A DNA stretch of 64,000 nt from Chamaecrista fasciculata (Eukaryota; Streptophyta; Magnoliopsida; Fabales; Fabaceae). Numbering within the stretch: position 1 is the first letter of the stretch; each line of letters opens with the position of its first letter. This document shows positions 32,100-42,832 of this stretch, piece by piece. The position numbers and the translations under genes were made by a program. The notes below the pieces were generated by a model that was given only the letters and a program-made list of their open reading frames with translations, did not search any database and was not told the origin of the DNA. The DNA is taken from positions 162,892-226,891 of the forward strand of contig QANZ01028415.1 in assembly GCA_003254925.1 (NCBI GenBank). The letters are read 5' to 3'.

Positions 32100-32260
32100 T
32101 CATTTTCATATACATAAATAGCTAATTAGCTAGGACAACCTAATTAGTTGTATAGTCATAGCATATGTGGCTCATTTCATGATCAGCCACATTACATGTT
32201 TGATTAACTATACATATATTCAGCTCTGCTTTCAATCCTAGCTATATCAGCTGTTTGATG
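32100..32260 (+). repeat. CXE-B 3' flank homologous to CXE-A 3' flank
   Basis: CTTCATTTTCATATACAT, GCTAGGACAACC, TGGCTCATTTCATGATCAGC and TTAACTATACATAT follow in the same order as at 15590-15715. The homology shows that CXE-A and CXE-B descend from one duplication including their downstream DNA. Confidence 0.75.
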
Positions 32261-33133
32261 AACTCTGTTTTTTAAATGTGGAGGAAACATGTAACACGGT
32301 CTACTGTGAGCTTAATTAACTGCAGAAACATTTCAGGATTTCATTTTCATTTTAAATCTAAGCTCGATATAAGACTCTGACAACATCTAAACTCAACTCC
32401 ATCGTAAAAATTCAAGTACGCCTCTTTCATCTCGCGTCTCCTAATTATTATGTAATGTTGTTACCAGAGCATCAACCTAATGTGGTCCCTTACAATAATA
32501 ATTAAACAAATCGGTACTCCACTTGTATTAACATTTGAGATCAGAAATTGTACTTGTTATTCTTATATGAGAAGCCACATAATATTTGATTTCCCATCGA
32601 TCTTAGGCGTTGATCCACATAAACAAGTAGAAGAGAGTCAAGATGAATCGATCGCTTTCGATCCTTCGTTTTATTTTTTAAAAAGTTTGTTCATCGTGTC
32701 ATGTTTATATAATTCGATATTTATAATTAAAAACACTCACAAACACATCATATTGCTTTCCGTGCAAGTTCATGGATATGGCCCACGGTCTTAGAGCAGA
32801 TGCGGAGCTATCTACACACTGTCGTAAGTATAAAGGCAGAATGTTTTATTTAAGAATTAATAATTGACCTTTGGAGTGGTTGATTACAACTTTAGACGTT
32901 GAATGAAGAATAATGCACAAATCCATTTAATTCACAATATATAAAAGAACTATTTTATTATTTAATCATATATTTTATATGAATATTAAATTCCGCGAAT
33001 CCTCTTGATTATTTGTGCTTTAAGCATTATCAGGATTCAAGAGCACATGGTTCCAACAAGAACTGACAAATTCATCCATAGAGATAATGTTTCAAAATTA
33101 CAAAAAAGCTACTAATACTTTAACGCATATATA
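32261..33133. other. Intergenic, nothing recognised
   Basis: This is AT-rich DNA between the CXE-B flank and the SF1-carrying MULE. I see no exon, RNA gene or clear repeat. Confidence 0.35.
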
Positions 33134-33142
33134 TAATAACTA

Positions 33143-33896
33143 GGCTTAAGTACACTTTTGGTCCCATAACTATGACAAAGGTTTCATTTTGGTCCCATAA
33201 CTTTTTTTGTTGCAATTTTGGTCCCATAACTTCTCAAAAGGTTCCACTGTTAGTCCCTTGGTGAATTCCATTCATATTTAGCCGTTAAGTATGACGTGGC
33301 ATAGTGACTAGGATCATGATGTGGCAAAATAAGATGAAATGGACTGAAATAGGATCTATATGCAACATATTAAAACTTATCTATACTCAACCACAATATA
33401 TACAAAGAGTGGCACTTCCTCTTCCTCGTCAGCCCAACCGGACTTCCTCTTCCTCGTTCCGCTTCTCGATTTGTTGTCGCTGTCGCTGCCGCTTGCCCGC
33501 TTTGGTCGTTCGACTCTGGCTGAGGATCCCATCGACTTCGTCGGTGCCTTCTGCTTGAAGTCTCTTCTTCCCCACCAGATTGGTCCCTGTCAGTACCACT
33601 CTTTGTATATATGATGGTTGGGTATAGATAAGTTTTAATATGTTGCATATAGATCCTATTTGAGTCCACTTCATCTTATCTTGCCACATCATGATCCTAG
33701 TCACTATGTCACGTCATACTTAACGGCTAAATATGGATGGAATTCACCAAGGAACTAACGGTGGAACCTTTTGAGAAGTTATGGGACCAAAATTGCAACA
33801 AAAAAAGTTATGGGACCAAAATGAAACCTTTGTCATAGTTATGGGACCAAAATGAAACCTTTATCATAATTATGGTACAAAAAATACACTTAAGCC
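33143..33896 (-). mobile_element. Pack-MULE carrying a splicing-factor SF1-like fragment
   Basis: Arms of about 270 bp begin GGCTTAAGTACACTTTTGGT and end AATACACTTAAGCC, with repeated TTTTGGTCCCATAACT blocks. The 9-bp repeat TAATAACTA is exact at 33134-33142 and 33897-33905. The 190-bp GC-rich middle is unlike the arms and reads as plant coding sequence on the minus strand. There is no transposase. Confidence 0.87.
33413..33610 (-). pseudogene. Captured SF1/branchpoint-binding protein fragment
   Basis: One minus-strand frame reads [18 protein letters not shown] then [17 protein letters not shown]. In a second frame the continuation reads [16 protein letters not shown]. Plant splicing factor 1 (SF1/BBP) proteins have an N-terminal region of exactly this composition: [18 protein letters not shown], then TRKRKSRWADDE, ahead of the KH domain. 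A frameshift separates the two halves here, so it cannot encode that segment intact. The identification is from remembered family features and is fairly confident. Confidence 0.68.
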
Positions 33897-34238
33897 TAAT
33901 AACTATATATAATACCTGCTTCTTCTTTAATGCATCCTCATCCAGAAGCCTTATTGAAGAGCCACTAAGTCGTTTCATCATCGGGTCTCCCTACAATTTT
34001 CACACCGACATTAAGAATGAGGAGACATGTTTGACCAATCAGTCCAAAACAAAAGTGGCTCACTTTGTTAGACTTGTTTATCCGCGTGTGTGATTATTGA
34101 TTAATCTATTCCAAATCTCAATTCCCATATGTTGTTGTTATATATGAAGAGTGAAATATCCCTCCCCTGTTTCATCATCACTCCACTATTTGTAGTTGTT
34201 TCAAATTCAGATACTCTGTTCTCTGATCTGTGTCTTCA

Positions 34239-35219
34239 ATGGCTTCTTCCACTAACACAAAAGAGATAGAAATTGAGCTTGATTCTGTAATCAGAGTATA
34301 CAAAGATGGGACAGTGGAACGCCTTTTTGGGTCGCCGATAGTTCCACCATCTCCTGAAAACCCCGATTCCGACACCGGAGTTTTATCAAACGACGTCGTC
34401 ATCTCCGACGATCCTTCTATCTCCGCTCGTCTTTACATCCCAAAATCCAGTCAATCCCATTCTCAGAAGATTCCCATCTTGGTCTACTTTCACGGCGGCG
34501 GATTCTGTCTCGAATCTGCCTTCTCCGTCATCGACCACCGTTATCTCAACCTCATCGTCTCAAAATCCAACGTCATCGCCGTCTCCGTCGAGTACAGACT
34601 CGCGCCAGAAAACCCTTTTCCTACAGCTTTCGAAGATTGCTGGGCTTCTCTCAAATGGGTTTCTTCCCATTCCACCGGAAACCTCGCCGACGGCGACCCA
34701 TGGCTTCTTAATCACGGCGACTTCAACAGAGTTTACATCGGCGGCGACAGCGCCGGCGGGAACATTGTACATAACATGGCTCTCCGATGTGGGGTGGAGG
34801 ATTTGCCAGGTGGCGTGAAGTTATTGGGCGGTTTCCTTTCAAACCCATACTTCTGGGGATCGAAGCCGATTGGATCTGAAACAGAGGAGGGTCATGAAGA
34901 GAAGATTCAGTATTTAATGTGGAAGTTGGCGTACCCAACAGCACCAGGAGGGATTGACAACCCCATGATTAATCCGACGGCTCCTGGAGCTCCTAGCTTG
35001 GCTAGACTTGGTTGCGATAAGCTTGTGGTTTTTGTGAGTGGAAAAGATGAGCTCAGAGATAGGGGGATTTGGTATTATGAAGAAGTGAAAAAAAGTGGGT
35101 GGAAAGGTGAAGTGGAATTGTTTCAAGTAGAAGGAGAAGTCCATTGCTTTCACGTCCTCAATCCTGAATCTGTAAACGCTCATAAGGTGTTCTCACGCTG
35201 GGCTTCATTTCTGGTTTGA
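34239..35219 (+). CDS. Class-I plant carboxylesterase CXE-C, intronless
   Basis: This single exon encodes 326 aa starting MASSTNTKEIEIELDSVIRV at the ATG at 34239. It has HGGG at residues 85-88 (YFHGGGFCLE), VEYRLAPE at 118-125, Ser171 in GGDSAGGNIVHN, Asp270 in SGKDELRDRG and His302 in EVHCFHV. All residues expected for an active alpha/beta-hydrolase are present, and there is no signal peptide. The family acts on small esters in the cytosol, and the substrate is unknown. It is the rightmost of three tandem paralogues and lies nearest TIC. The acidic stretch before the catalytic His is weaker (FQVEGEVH) than in CXE-A (FFEEEEEDH), which may reflect a different substrate. A TATATATGAAG stretch near 34140 is a possible TATA region. 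Confidence 0.93.
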   Translation: MASSTNTKEIEIELDSVIRVYKDGTVERLFGSPIVPPSPENPDSDTGVLSNDVVISDDPSISARLYIPKSSQSHSQKIPILVYFHGGGFCLESAFSVIDHRYLNLIVSKSNVIAVSVEYRLAPENPFPTAFEDCWASLKWVSSHSTGNLADGDPWLLNHGDFNRVYIGGDSAGGNIVHNMALRCGVEDLPGGVKLLGGFLSNPYFWGSKPIGSETEEGHEEKIQYLMWKLAYPTAPGGIDNPMINPTAPGAPSLARLGCDKLVVFVSGKDELRDRGIWYYEEVKKSGWKGEVELFQVEGEVHCFHVLNPESVNAHKVFSRWASFLV

Positions 35220-38010
35220 GTAAAAAAACAAATCTCAGATTGTGTCAGCTCTATGATTCATAATTATTGTTTCTGGTTTACTTGTTCCTACCTACTCACT
35301 ACTCACTCACTCAACATTAATGAGGAATAAATATAGAACCAAAGACCAAACAGTCAAAGTGTTAGGTTTGCCATTTTACTTGTTTCCTTTTCAAGAGTAT
35401 AATCTAAGATTGTGAATTGATTTGAATAATAGAATTTGCTTCTTTCCTTATTTTCTAATAATATTATAGGTATAGCCCTTGAACGTTGATTTTATTCCAG
35501 CCTATAATAGCCAAAAACACTTTTATCCTTTGTTAATTTATAATATAATCATCAAAGCTGAAATAAAGGAGGTGCTAATTTACACTCTATTTTAAGATAT
35601 ATTCATTAACTTTTAATTCGTCTTAAAGCTGGGCTATATTCTCATATATGCAATATGTTTTAATCATGAATATAATCAACAACTATTATTGTAACTATTA
35701 GGATCTATATATATTACTATTATATTCAACTTTGACAATATATGTGTAATAAGATTTTGACTTCACCTCTTGTTCTCTTCTGTAATCATTTAAGACAGTA
35801 CAACATTATTACTGTCTTTCTCTTTTGATGTGATTTCTTACTTAATCATCTAGCTCTCTTTATTTAGTTATTTATTTTATGAAAGCTCTCTTTAAAATAT
35901 ATAGTTGCGGAGAAATCAAGAGTTATGTATAGACTCCATGTCACATTAATTCTCCATGTCTCTCAAATTGCATTTGTTTTAGAGTATGAATTGTTGGTTT
36001 AATTGTTTATATAAAGTTAACAATAATGGTGTCAACAATCACACTGTCAGCGAACTTTCATTTCACGTTTTTTTTTTCATTTTTCTTTTTTGTGTTTTGT
36101 AAGTGTCAGCATAGATTAAACTTCACAGACTAACCATTTTGGCAGTAGATTGCAGCTTGCATCTGCATAATTTTTAAAGCCATATTTCGACTATATCTCT
36201 TGTAACTCATCATCTGAATAAGGCGTATTCCGAATCGTGACACGGATGACAATTCAAGGACATTTTTTTTAAGGTTTGGGGTCTACTATGACGACAACTG
36301 ACAAATATGAATATATATTCCAAGTTTTGGCTCCATTCGCTACTTAATTATTAGGAATATTGAACAGATGTTTGTTAATTGGGAATTTGGGATGGTATAT
36401 CATTTTAAATTAGTGCTTCCTATTAAATTATTCAACTTAAGGACAATATCTAATCACATACACATATAATTGTATATAGTGTGAACTGTGAACCATTAAA
36501 ACTTGTCAAGTGATGGGAGGAAGTCTTTCGGTCGAAGTTTTTGGCCTCAAAGTTTGTTACATTAATAACATATCATCAATTGTATATGTGGGGGGCAATT
36601 TTATATATGCAGGCTGGTTACGACTGAATAATTATTTTTTTTAATTGAGAAAACGAAGTTCCGTTAAAAGAGTTGATTAGGCTTTTTTAATTGAATATTG
36701 TGTTGCGGCCTTATAAACAGCAAATGGGCTATTTTTGGTTTACGCTGAAAATAAACTATGTGGGAGTAGGACTACTATTAAAGATTGGAGAACAAAGTGA
36801 ATGGTCGATAATTTTTATGCAATCAAAGGAATAATACTAGTTCGCACCGCATATTGAAGAAGTCAATCTGCAATAATAGACAATGAATAAGCGTTTTAAA
36901 CTCTGAGGCGAAATTAAGAAACATATTTAACAAAATAAAAAATAAATAAAGGCCAGTTGATGATATGATATTTGAATATTTATGTGGGAAAAAAAAGACA
37001 GGGAAACGGATATGAGAAGTCTTACGTTTTTTTTTTTTACCTTCTGCAGTATCCATTGTGTCTAGACTTTAGAGGCTTGGTTGATCAATATTTTGAGGAG
37101 TACTAATATATGACTAGTTTAAGAGAGCTCATATTTATTTATAACGTCATCGATCATCGGTCTAATTGATTGAACCAATCAATTTGTGACTTTAAGAATT
37201 TGTTACGTCATCTTCTTGTTCGATTTTAATAATATTAGTTTTAACATTACATTATGTTATTTCATTAATTAGAAAATCTAATCTAATAATTAATTAATTG
37301 CGAAGATTTAAACAGACTAAAGTTATCTAAAGTGTTAAAAATATTTTTAAAATAAAGAAAAGTTATAAAGTCTCTTATATATCAGTGGTGAAATCTCTCT
37401 AATAATAAATCTCAACTACATTTCCTATTTTTTAAAATTAATTATAAAAATAATTGTATTGTCTCTCCTCTCTACAATGATTGTTCATACTACAAATTAA
37501 AAATATCACGTGTCACTTTTTTATTGAAAATACTTATAATAAAAATATGAAAAATTTATGTAAGTTTATAACAGGAAAAAAATTATAACATTAAATGCAA
37601 TTCTATAAATGCCTAATGTGGACGTGGTACTTTTTTTTTTTTTTCCTGAAAGTAATATGGACGTGATTAATTACAAGTTACAACAATATAAAAAACTATC
37701 AGTTTCAATCCCTTTGTCAGCCAATCATATTTAAGGCTCGGTTCGATACCCCATATATATATTTGAAGTTATCATCACTTACATTTAAAACAACCATAAT
37801 TCATGTAGAGTTAATTTTGTTTTTTGAACAAAATGTAGAGTTAATTCAAGTAATAAATAATTTGATATGATTAAAGTAAAATTTTTAATTTAAAACTGTC
37901 GGTATAATTATTCTTGATGGAATACTTGTATGCTATAATTAAGTTAAGTTTATATTAATCAAGATGGAATTCCAAAATTTATATGAACCAAAAAAAAAAT
38001 ATTACTGCAA
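35220..38010. other. Long intergenic region after CXE-C
   Basis: This is AT-rich and without supported exons. It includes the duplicated segment at 36130-36290 that matches 20290-20480, which ties this region to the duplicated interval. Otherwise I see nothing that can be named. Confidence 0.4.
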
Positions 38011-38013
38011 ATA

Positions 38014-38205
38014 AAAGTTGACTCAGTTGGTAAGGAGTCGACTCAACCCATACGGTCGTGAGTTTGATTCTTATTGTCGATGTGAAGGCCTTATTAGTAA
38101 ACGATTTGTAAGTATATCTCTAAATAGTCAGAGCTTAGAAGTATGTTCTAGCTTTAGTGAACTCCTGAGACTTAATTCACCTAAACTTTCTTGTAAAAAA
38201 AATGA
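38014..38205 (+). mobile_element. tRNA-derived SINE-like element
   Basis: The head has an A-box-like ACTCAGTTGGTAAGGAG and a B-box-like GTGAGTTTGATTC about 35 bp later, the spacing of a pol III promoter. A tRNA-unrelated body follows and ends in an A-run, TTGTAAAAAAAATG. No target-site duplication was resolved. Confidence 0.55.
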
Positions 38206-38605
38206 TTACTTCAATTTGACATTTTTTTTTGTGATTTTATAATGACGCAGATTGTATAATAGAATTAATTTGTGGAGTAAATATATTTAAGGTAGTACTC
38301 ATTAATAAATTATTGAGCGAAATGAATCAATGGATTAATGTTAAGTTATGGTAGAGCCTAGAAAGCAAGATTGATTAGGGGCATAAATCTATTAGTGGTA
38401 GTGGATTGGTGGAACTAATAGAAGATGGTTTCTCTGTCTAAAGTGATACTTGATATATGCACCACAAGAAGAAGAAAAACTTGTTCCATCTTGCCACATT
38501 TCGCCAAATAGCTAGATAATTGAGTCCATCTGCCTTCATTAGGAGTGAGACATATAGTGCAGATAGTCCCTCTATTTTTATGAATAAAATAAAATAAGCA
38601 GGCAC

Positions 38606-39614
38606 TAGGGGTGTTCGGATCCAAACCAATCCAAACCCAACCGATCCGATCTAAACCGATCCAACCAAAACCGATTATATAATCGGTTGTATTGGATTGA
38701 ATTTATAAAAACCGATTGGTTCGGTTCGGTTTTTTTTTAACATGCAAAACCGACCGAACCAACCGAACCAAAGATTACATCTACCACTTTAATGACTCAT
38801 ACCACATCTTCAAAAAATGAAACCTAGCCGCACGGTCATTGACTCATTTCTCCATCCTCTATTCCTTCTCTAACCTGCGAAAACCCTAGCGCCTCTCTCC
38901 ATCCTCAACATTCAACAAATTCGTCCCTCATTCACTCAGTCTCCATCATCGTCGTCGTTGCCAGTCGTTCTCGTCTCCGCTATTTGTCGCTGCTGTTGCT
39001 CGCGGTTCTTCTCGTCGCCGGTCTCACTGCTCGTTGTCGCTGTTGCTGTTCGTTGTGTTGCTTCGTTCTCGTCGCTGTTGTTGCTCATCGCCGTGCTCGG
39101 CGCTGTTTTTGTGTTTTTTTACTGTTATTCTTGTTCTTGGTGCTAATCTTGCTGTTCTTACTTGATGCTGTTGTTGTTCTTGGTGTTGTTCATTTGCTGC
39201 CAAATTTTATGTTTTCTGCACTGTAATGAATCTGATTATTATGTAATTTGACTTGTTTTGTTATGTAATTATGTAATTTGACTTGTTTTAGTGATGAATC
39301 TAGCACTTTTTTATCAAACAAAAAAGTTTGCTAGCTGAGACAATGACATTTTAGGTGGTATATTGATTTTGTTATAAAATTAGGGATTAATATGCATTGA
39401 TTCTGAATTTTTTTGAGTTTTTTTGAAGTTTTCAGATTTTTTATACAGGAACCGATTAACCGATCCAATCCAAACCGATTGAAGTCGGTTTGGATTGGTT
39501 TGGATGACTCAAAATGACTGGATTGATTGGATGACTTTGGTTGTCATCCAATCTGTTCGGTTCGGTTGGAAAAAATTATCCAAACCGATCCAAACCGACT
39601 TTTGAACACCCCTA
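38606..39614. mobile_element. hAT element with exact 8-bp target duplication
   Basis: The ends are TAGGGGTGTTCGGATCC and GACTTTTGAACACCCCTA. The 8-bp repeat GCAGGCAC is exact at 38598-38605 and 39615-39622. The arms are packed with inverted AACCGATCC/GGTTCGGTT motifs. The middle (about 38820-39230) is CT-rich with AACCCTAGCGCC, like a plant gene leader, followed by TCGTCGCTGTTGTTGCT-type repeats. No transposase domain is seen. Confidence 0.85.
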
Positions 39615-39649
39615 GCAGGCACTGTGATGCAGATGCAGATCTCTTAATT

Positions 39650-40080
39650 GCAGTTGCCTAGGAACATGTATATAGAAGCAGGCCTGATGAAATGAAAGGA
39701 GGGCTAATTGAAAGAGTTCTTGTTTGAAGCTGTCAGATAAGGTTGAAGGAAAGTCTGACTGCTGTTGATCACTTTAGTGTTATCATGAAAGATTTTGTTT
39801 AATTCTTGCCTCCCATATGATAATGAAGAGCATCCATTACTGGCTGGTGGAAGGTGCAGAATTCTGTGAAAGAGATGAAAAAGATTCAAGCCATTCCTTT
39901 GAAGTTTGATTGTTGTCTGCAATAAGAATAGAAAGAGAAGACTCAAACCAAATTGCTTGAGAAAACAGACAGGTTAGAAAGAGATGAGTAAGAGACTCAT
40001 CCTCTTCATGACAGAAACTGAGGAATGTTAAGATCGATGATGCCTCTGAAGAATATATTGCACTTGTTGGGATTGCCTCA
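39650..40080 (-). mobile_element. Non-LTR retrotransposon (LINE) relic
   Basis: On the minus strand one frame reads SFCHEEDESLTHLFLTCLF then SQAIWFESS, followed after an interruption by IIWEARIKQN. The spacing of Cys/His with THLFLTC...IW and the downstream WEARxKxN resemble the zinc-binding C-terminal region of plant LINE reverse transcriptases (zf-RVT). Stops interrupt it. The hAT element at 38606-39614 inserted beside or within this relic. Confidence 0.5.
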
Positions 40081-40099
40081 TGTCTTAATTTCCTGAGAA

Positions 40100-42460
40100 A
40101 AATAAAGTATTTAGGTGGAAGACTTTGTTTATTGATTTATTGCCATGCTAAATGACCATACAAATAATCCAACATTTTCAGGAATCTTTATACGTACCGT
40201 CGTTCTTATCTGCTCACTTAACAAAAATTATTCAGTGATTATATGATTGAGTACATTTTTTTTTCATAAATTGATACATAATTTTTTCCATCTAATCCGT
40301 GTAACTGTTATTCAATAAGATGGCTCTTACAATTGGTTTTGTCTTCTTTTTTTTTTTTTTTCAAATTATTATTATTATACTAATTTATAATTTCAGTTAA
40401 TTATAAACAATCCGTACGTATAGTAATGGCAAGGTGGAAGATTGTTTAGTGGTGATAATTGGATAAAAATTATAAATAGTGTTATGTTTGTAGTTAAAAT
40501 TATTGTGCAATAAAATCAATTAAAAATGATATAAAAGGAATGATATTGATGAGTGATGACGAGAATAAATGTAAGAGAAAAATAAAAAATAAAAAAAGAA
40601 TATTAGAAAAGAAAATAAAACACTAGTAGTTAAGTATAAATAGGATAGGAGGCAGTGTGGATGACCTACTCATCCAATATTTGCTTCAACATTGTGTCTC
40701 ATTTGGAAAAAGAGAAAAAAAAAAAAGAAAAAGAAAGAGAGAGAGAGAGAGAGGGGCTTGCTTGTTGTGACCGTGACGGCTAGGGTTTCTTTGTTTGATC
40801 GGTCACGAAGCGAGCCACGTAGGCCACCGAAGCTGACTTAGCAGGTTACACACCACCTGCCTTCACGATTGATAGCGAGACAAATGAAAATCAAACTCTT
40901 CTTAAACGACAACATCTATATACTATTATACTCCACTCTTCTCATTTCTCATTTCTTATTTATGAATTATGATACCCAAACTCACTTGCCATCTGACGTG
41001 GCTCCCAAATAGAGTCATTGATAATTTCACCTCCCTCCACTAAATTCCTTCCTGCTAATCCTATTCCTATTTTCTAACATAATCTCCCACTACTGTCTGC
41101 TACTACTAGAGTACTTATCTAGTTATACGCTTTTTTTGTTAGTATTTCTTTTTAATTCCGAAAGAGTAGGCTAGGCTCTGCCAAGTCAACAGAATAGCAA
41201 TATCTCACAGGCGAGTGAGCCTATCATTTCCCTTTCTTCGCAAAAGATATTTACTGGCTGGTGTTGCCAATTTGACAAGATCCAGGGCGACGAATCAGCA
41301 TCAACCTATCACCCACATGTTTCATCCTCCTCTCGCCACGTCACCAGATCAACATTGCCACGCTGTCCAACTAATTAATGTGGGCAGCGCGTGGAGTAAA
41401 AGCCATCCATTTTCTTCCTTCATCTATTAACATATTTTTATTTAATAACTGCGTTGTAATTTTTGACCGCAGAAAGATACGGATTGTTTGTTTTTTATTT
41501 TCAATAAAAATATAGTGGGACCGTGTTACACGTCACCCCAGGCTGCCACATCTCGCGAACGTGACAATAAGCAAGAGGCCCAGCAGTTAGAAAATAATAA
41601 TAATAAAAAAATTTAATTTTAATTTAATAGATCGGCAGCTAACGTAGGACCCACACTTCTCGGAAGTTCCGTGACCGCGACTCAGAGTTTCTCCCCGCTT
41701 TACCTATAATTTCGGCCGTTGGATCTCTCTAAGTTTCGGTGGTGAAGATGTGTGACTGTGACTTGCTCATCCACTGCCAAAATCTCCTTCTTTCACCTCT
41801 CCCTTGCCACGTCGGATATCCATCCAACGGCCTACAATGCACGTGGTACTGATAGTGCGACTATCGTGTGTCCGTAGAATAATATTTGAGATTAATTACT
41901 CACGTGGTGTCACCAGTTTAGTTTGATTTCTGAAAATAGAATACAAAATAAAAAGGAAATAGAATACAAAATAATGAATTTGACCGGTTGGGAACGATAT
42001 TATATTATATTCTGCGGTCACCTAGATTCCTTGTGATCGTCATGTTTGCTTTCACCAAGGCCAGGGTAACCGGTTACAGCCGGTCACCTCAATTCTTTTC
42101 TTTGGAAAATTCAATGAATGGATGGATTACATATACATAGCCTAGCACTGTAGGTGACTACTGGAAGGAATAAAAAAGCAATTTCCCTTTGTATTTAATA
42201 CTATCTGATCTGATATGATATGATATAATAATATTATTATTTTATTATACTCAAGACTCAACTAATAAAAAGGATGTAGCAAATTGGGTAGAAATGAAAG
42301 AAAAGAAAACAAGTTTGTGGAGAAAGAAATGAGGGTGACACGTGGAGGTAGTGCGCAAGAAAAGGTTAAAAAAGAGAGGAGTGAAATGAAGGGCAGCGAT
42401 TGTGCCAAGTTGGCAAGGCGGATGGAGAGGAAGGGTGAGGATGAGAACATGTAAGAAAGC
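40100..42460 (+). promoter_or_regulatory. TIC: TIC upstream region
   Basis: There is no exon here. It contains two blocks repeated in the relic at 27.3-27.6 kb: GTGACGGCTAGGGTTTCTTT with GCCACGTAGGCC at about 40776-40830, and GGTGAATCGTGACCGT at 42459-42474. Several ACGT cores occur (GCCACGTAGG, ACACGTGGAGG, CTCACGTGGTG, GCACGTGGTAC), which are bZIP/bHLH-type motifs. Retention of the two blocks in a diverged copy suggests, but does not prove, regulatory function. Confidence 0.45.
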
Positions 42461-42527
42461 GGTGAATCGTGACCGTCCACTCGGCTTTGAGAGTGGGTTT
42501 GGCGGAGAGTGAAATAGGAGAAAGAAG

Positions 42528-42832
42528 ATGAGATTGGAGCACAAAAAGAGAGAAGAGAAAAGGGGGAGTGGAGCAGCAGCGAGAGACGCAAGAGAAGAAG
42601 ATAAGAGAAGAAGGGCTAAGATCTCTGAGAATTCTCACAGCACTTGTGTCGAAAAAGATCTTTTTCCGAACAGAATCAATTCCTCCTTCCGAATACCCTT
42701 CCACCTCCGAATTCCGGTGTTCGTGACTCTTTTCTCCGGCGGCGATTATGGTTCATCTTTTTTCCTCATGAAACATGAGCTGAATCATCTGCTTGTCGCT
42801 GATTCTATTGTCACCGATAATCAACGCCTGGG
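42528..42832 (+). promoter_or_regulatory. TIC: TIC 5' leader with an overlapping upstream reading frame
   Basis: An ATG at 42528 opens a frame that runs to 42887, past the TIC ATG at 42833, in a different frame. If the transcript starts upstream of 42528 this would be an overlapping uORF. The transcription start is unknown. The AAGATGAGATTGGAGC around that ATG is conserved in the relic at 27.58 kb. Confidence 0.35.

Noticed and set aside
38958-39226. Leu/Val/Cys-rich open frames as a membrane protein
   Set aside because: They are translations of CT-rich, TCGTCGCTGTTG-type sequence inside a hAT element and end abruptly.
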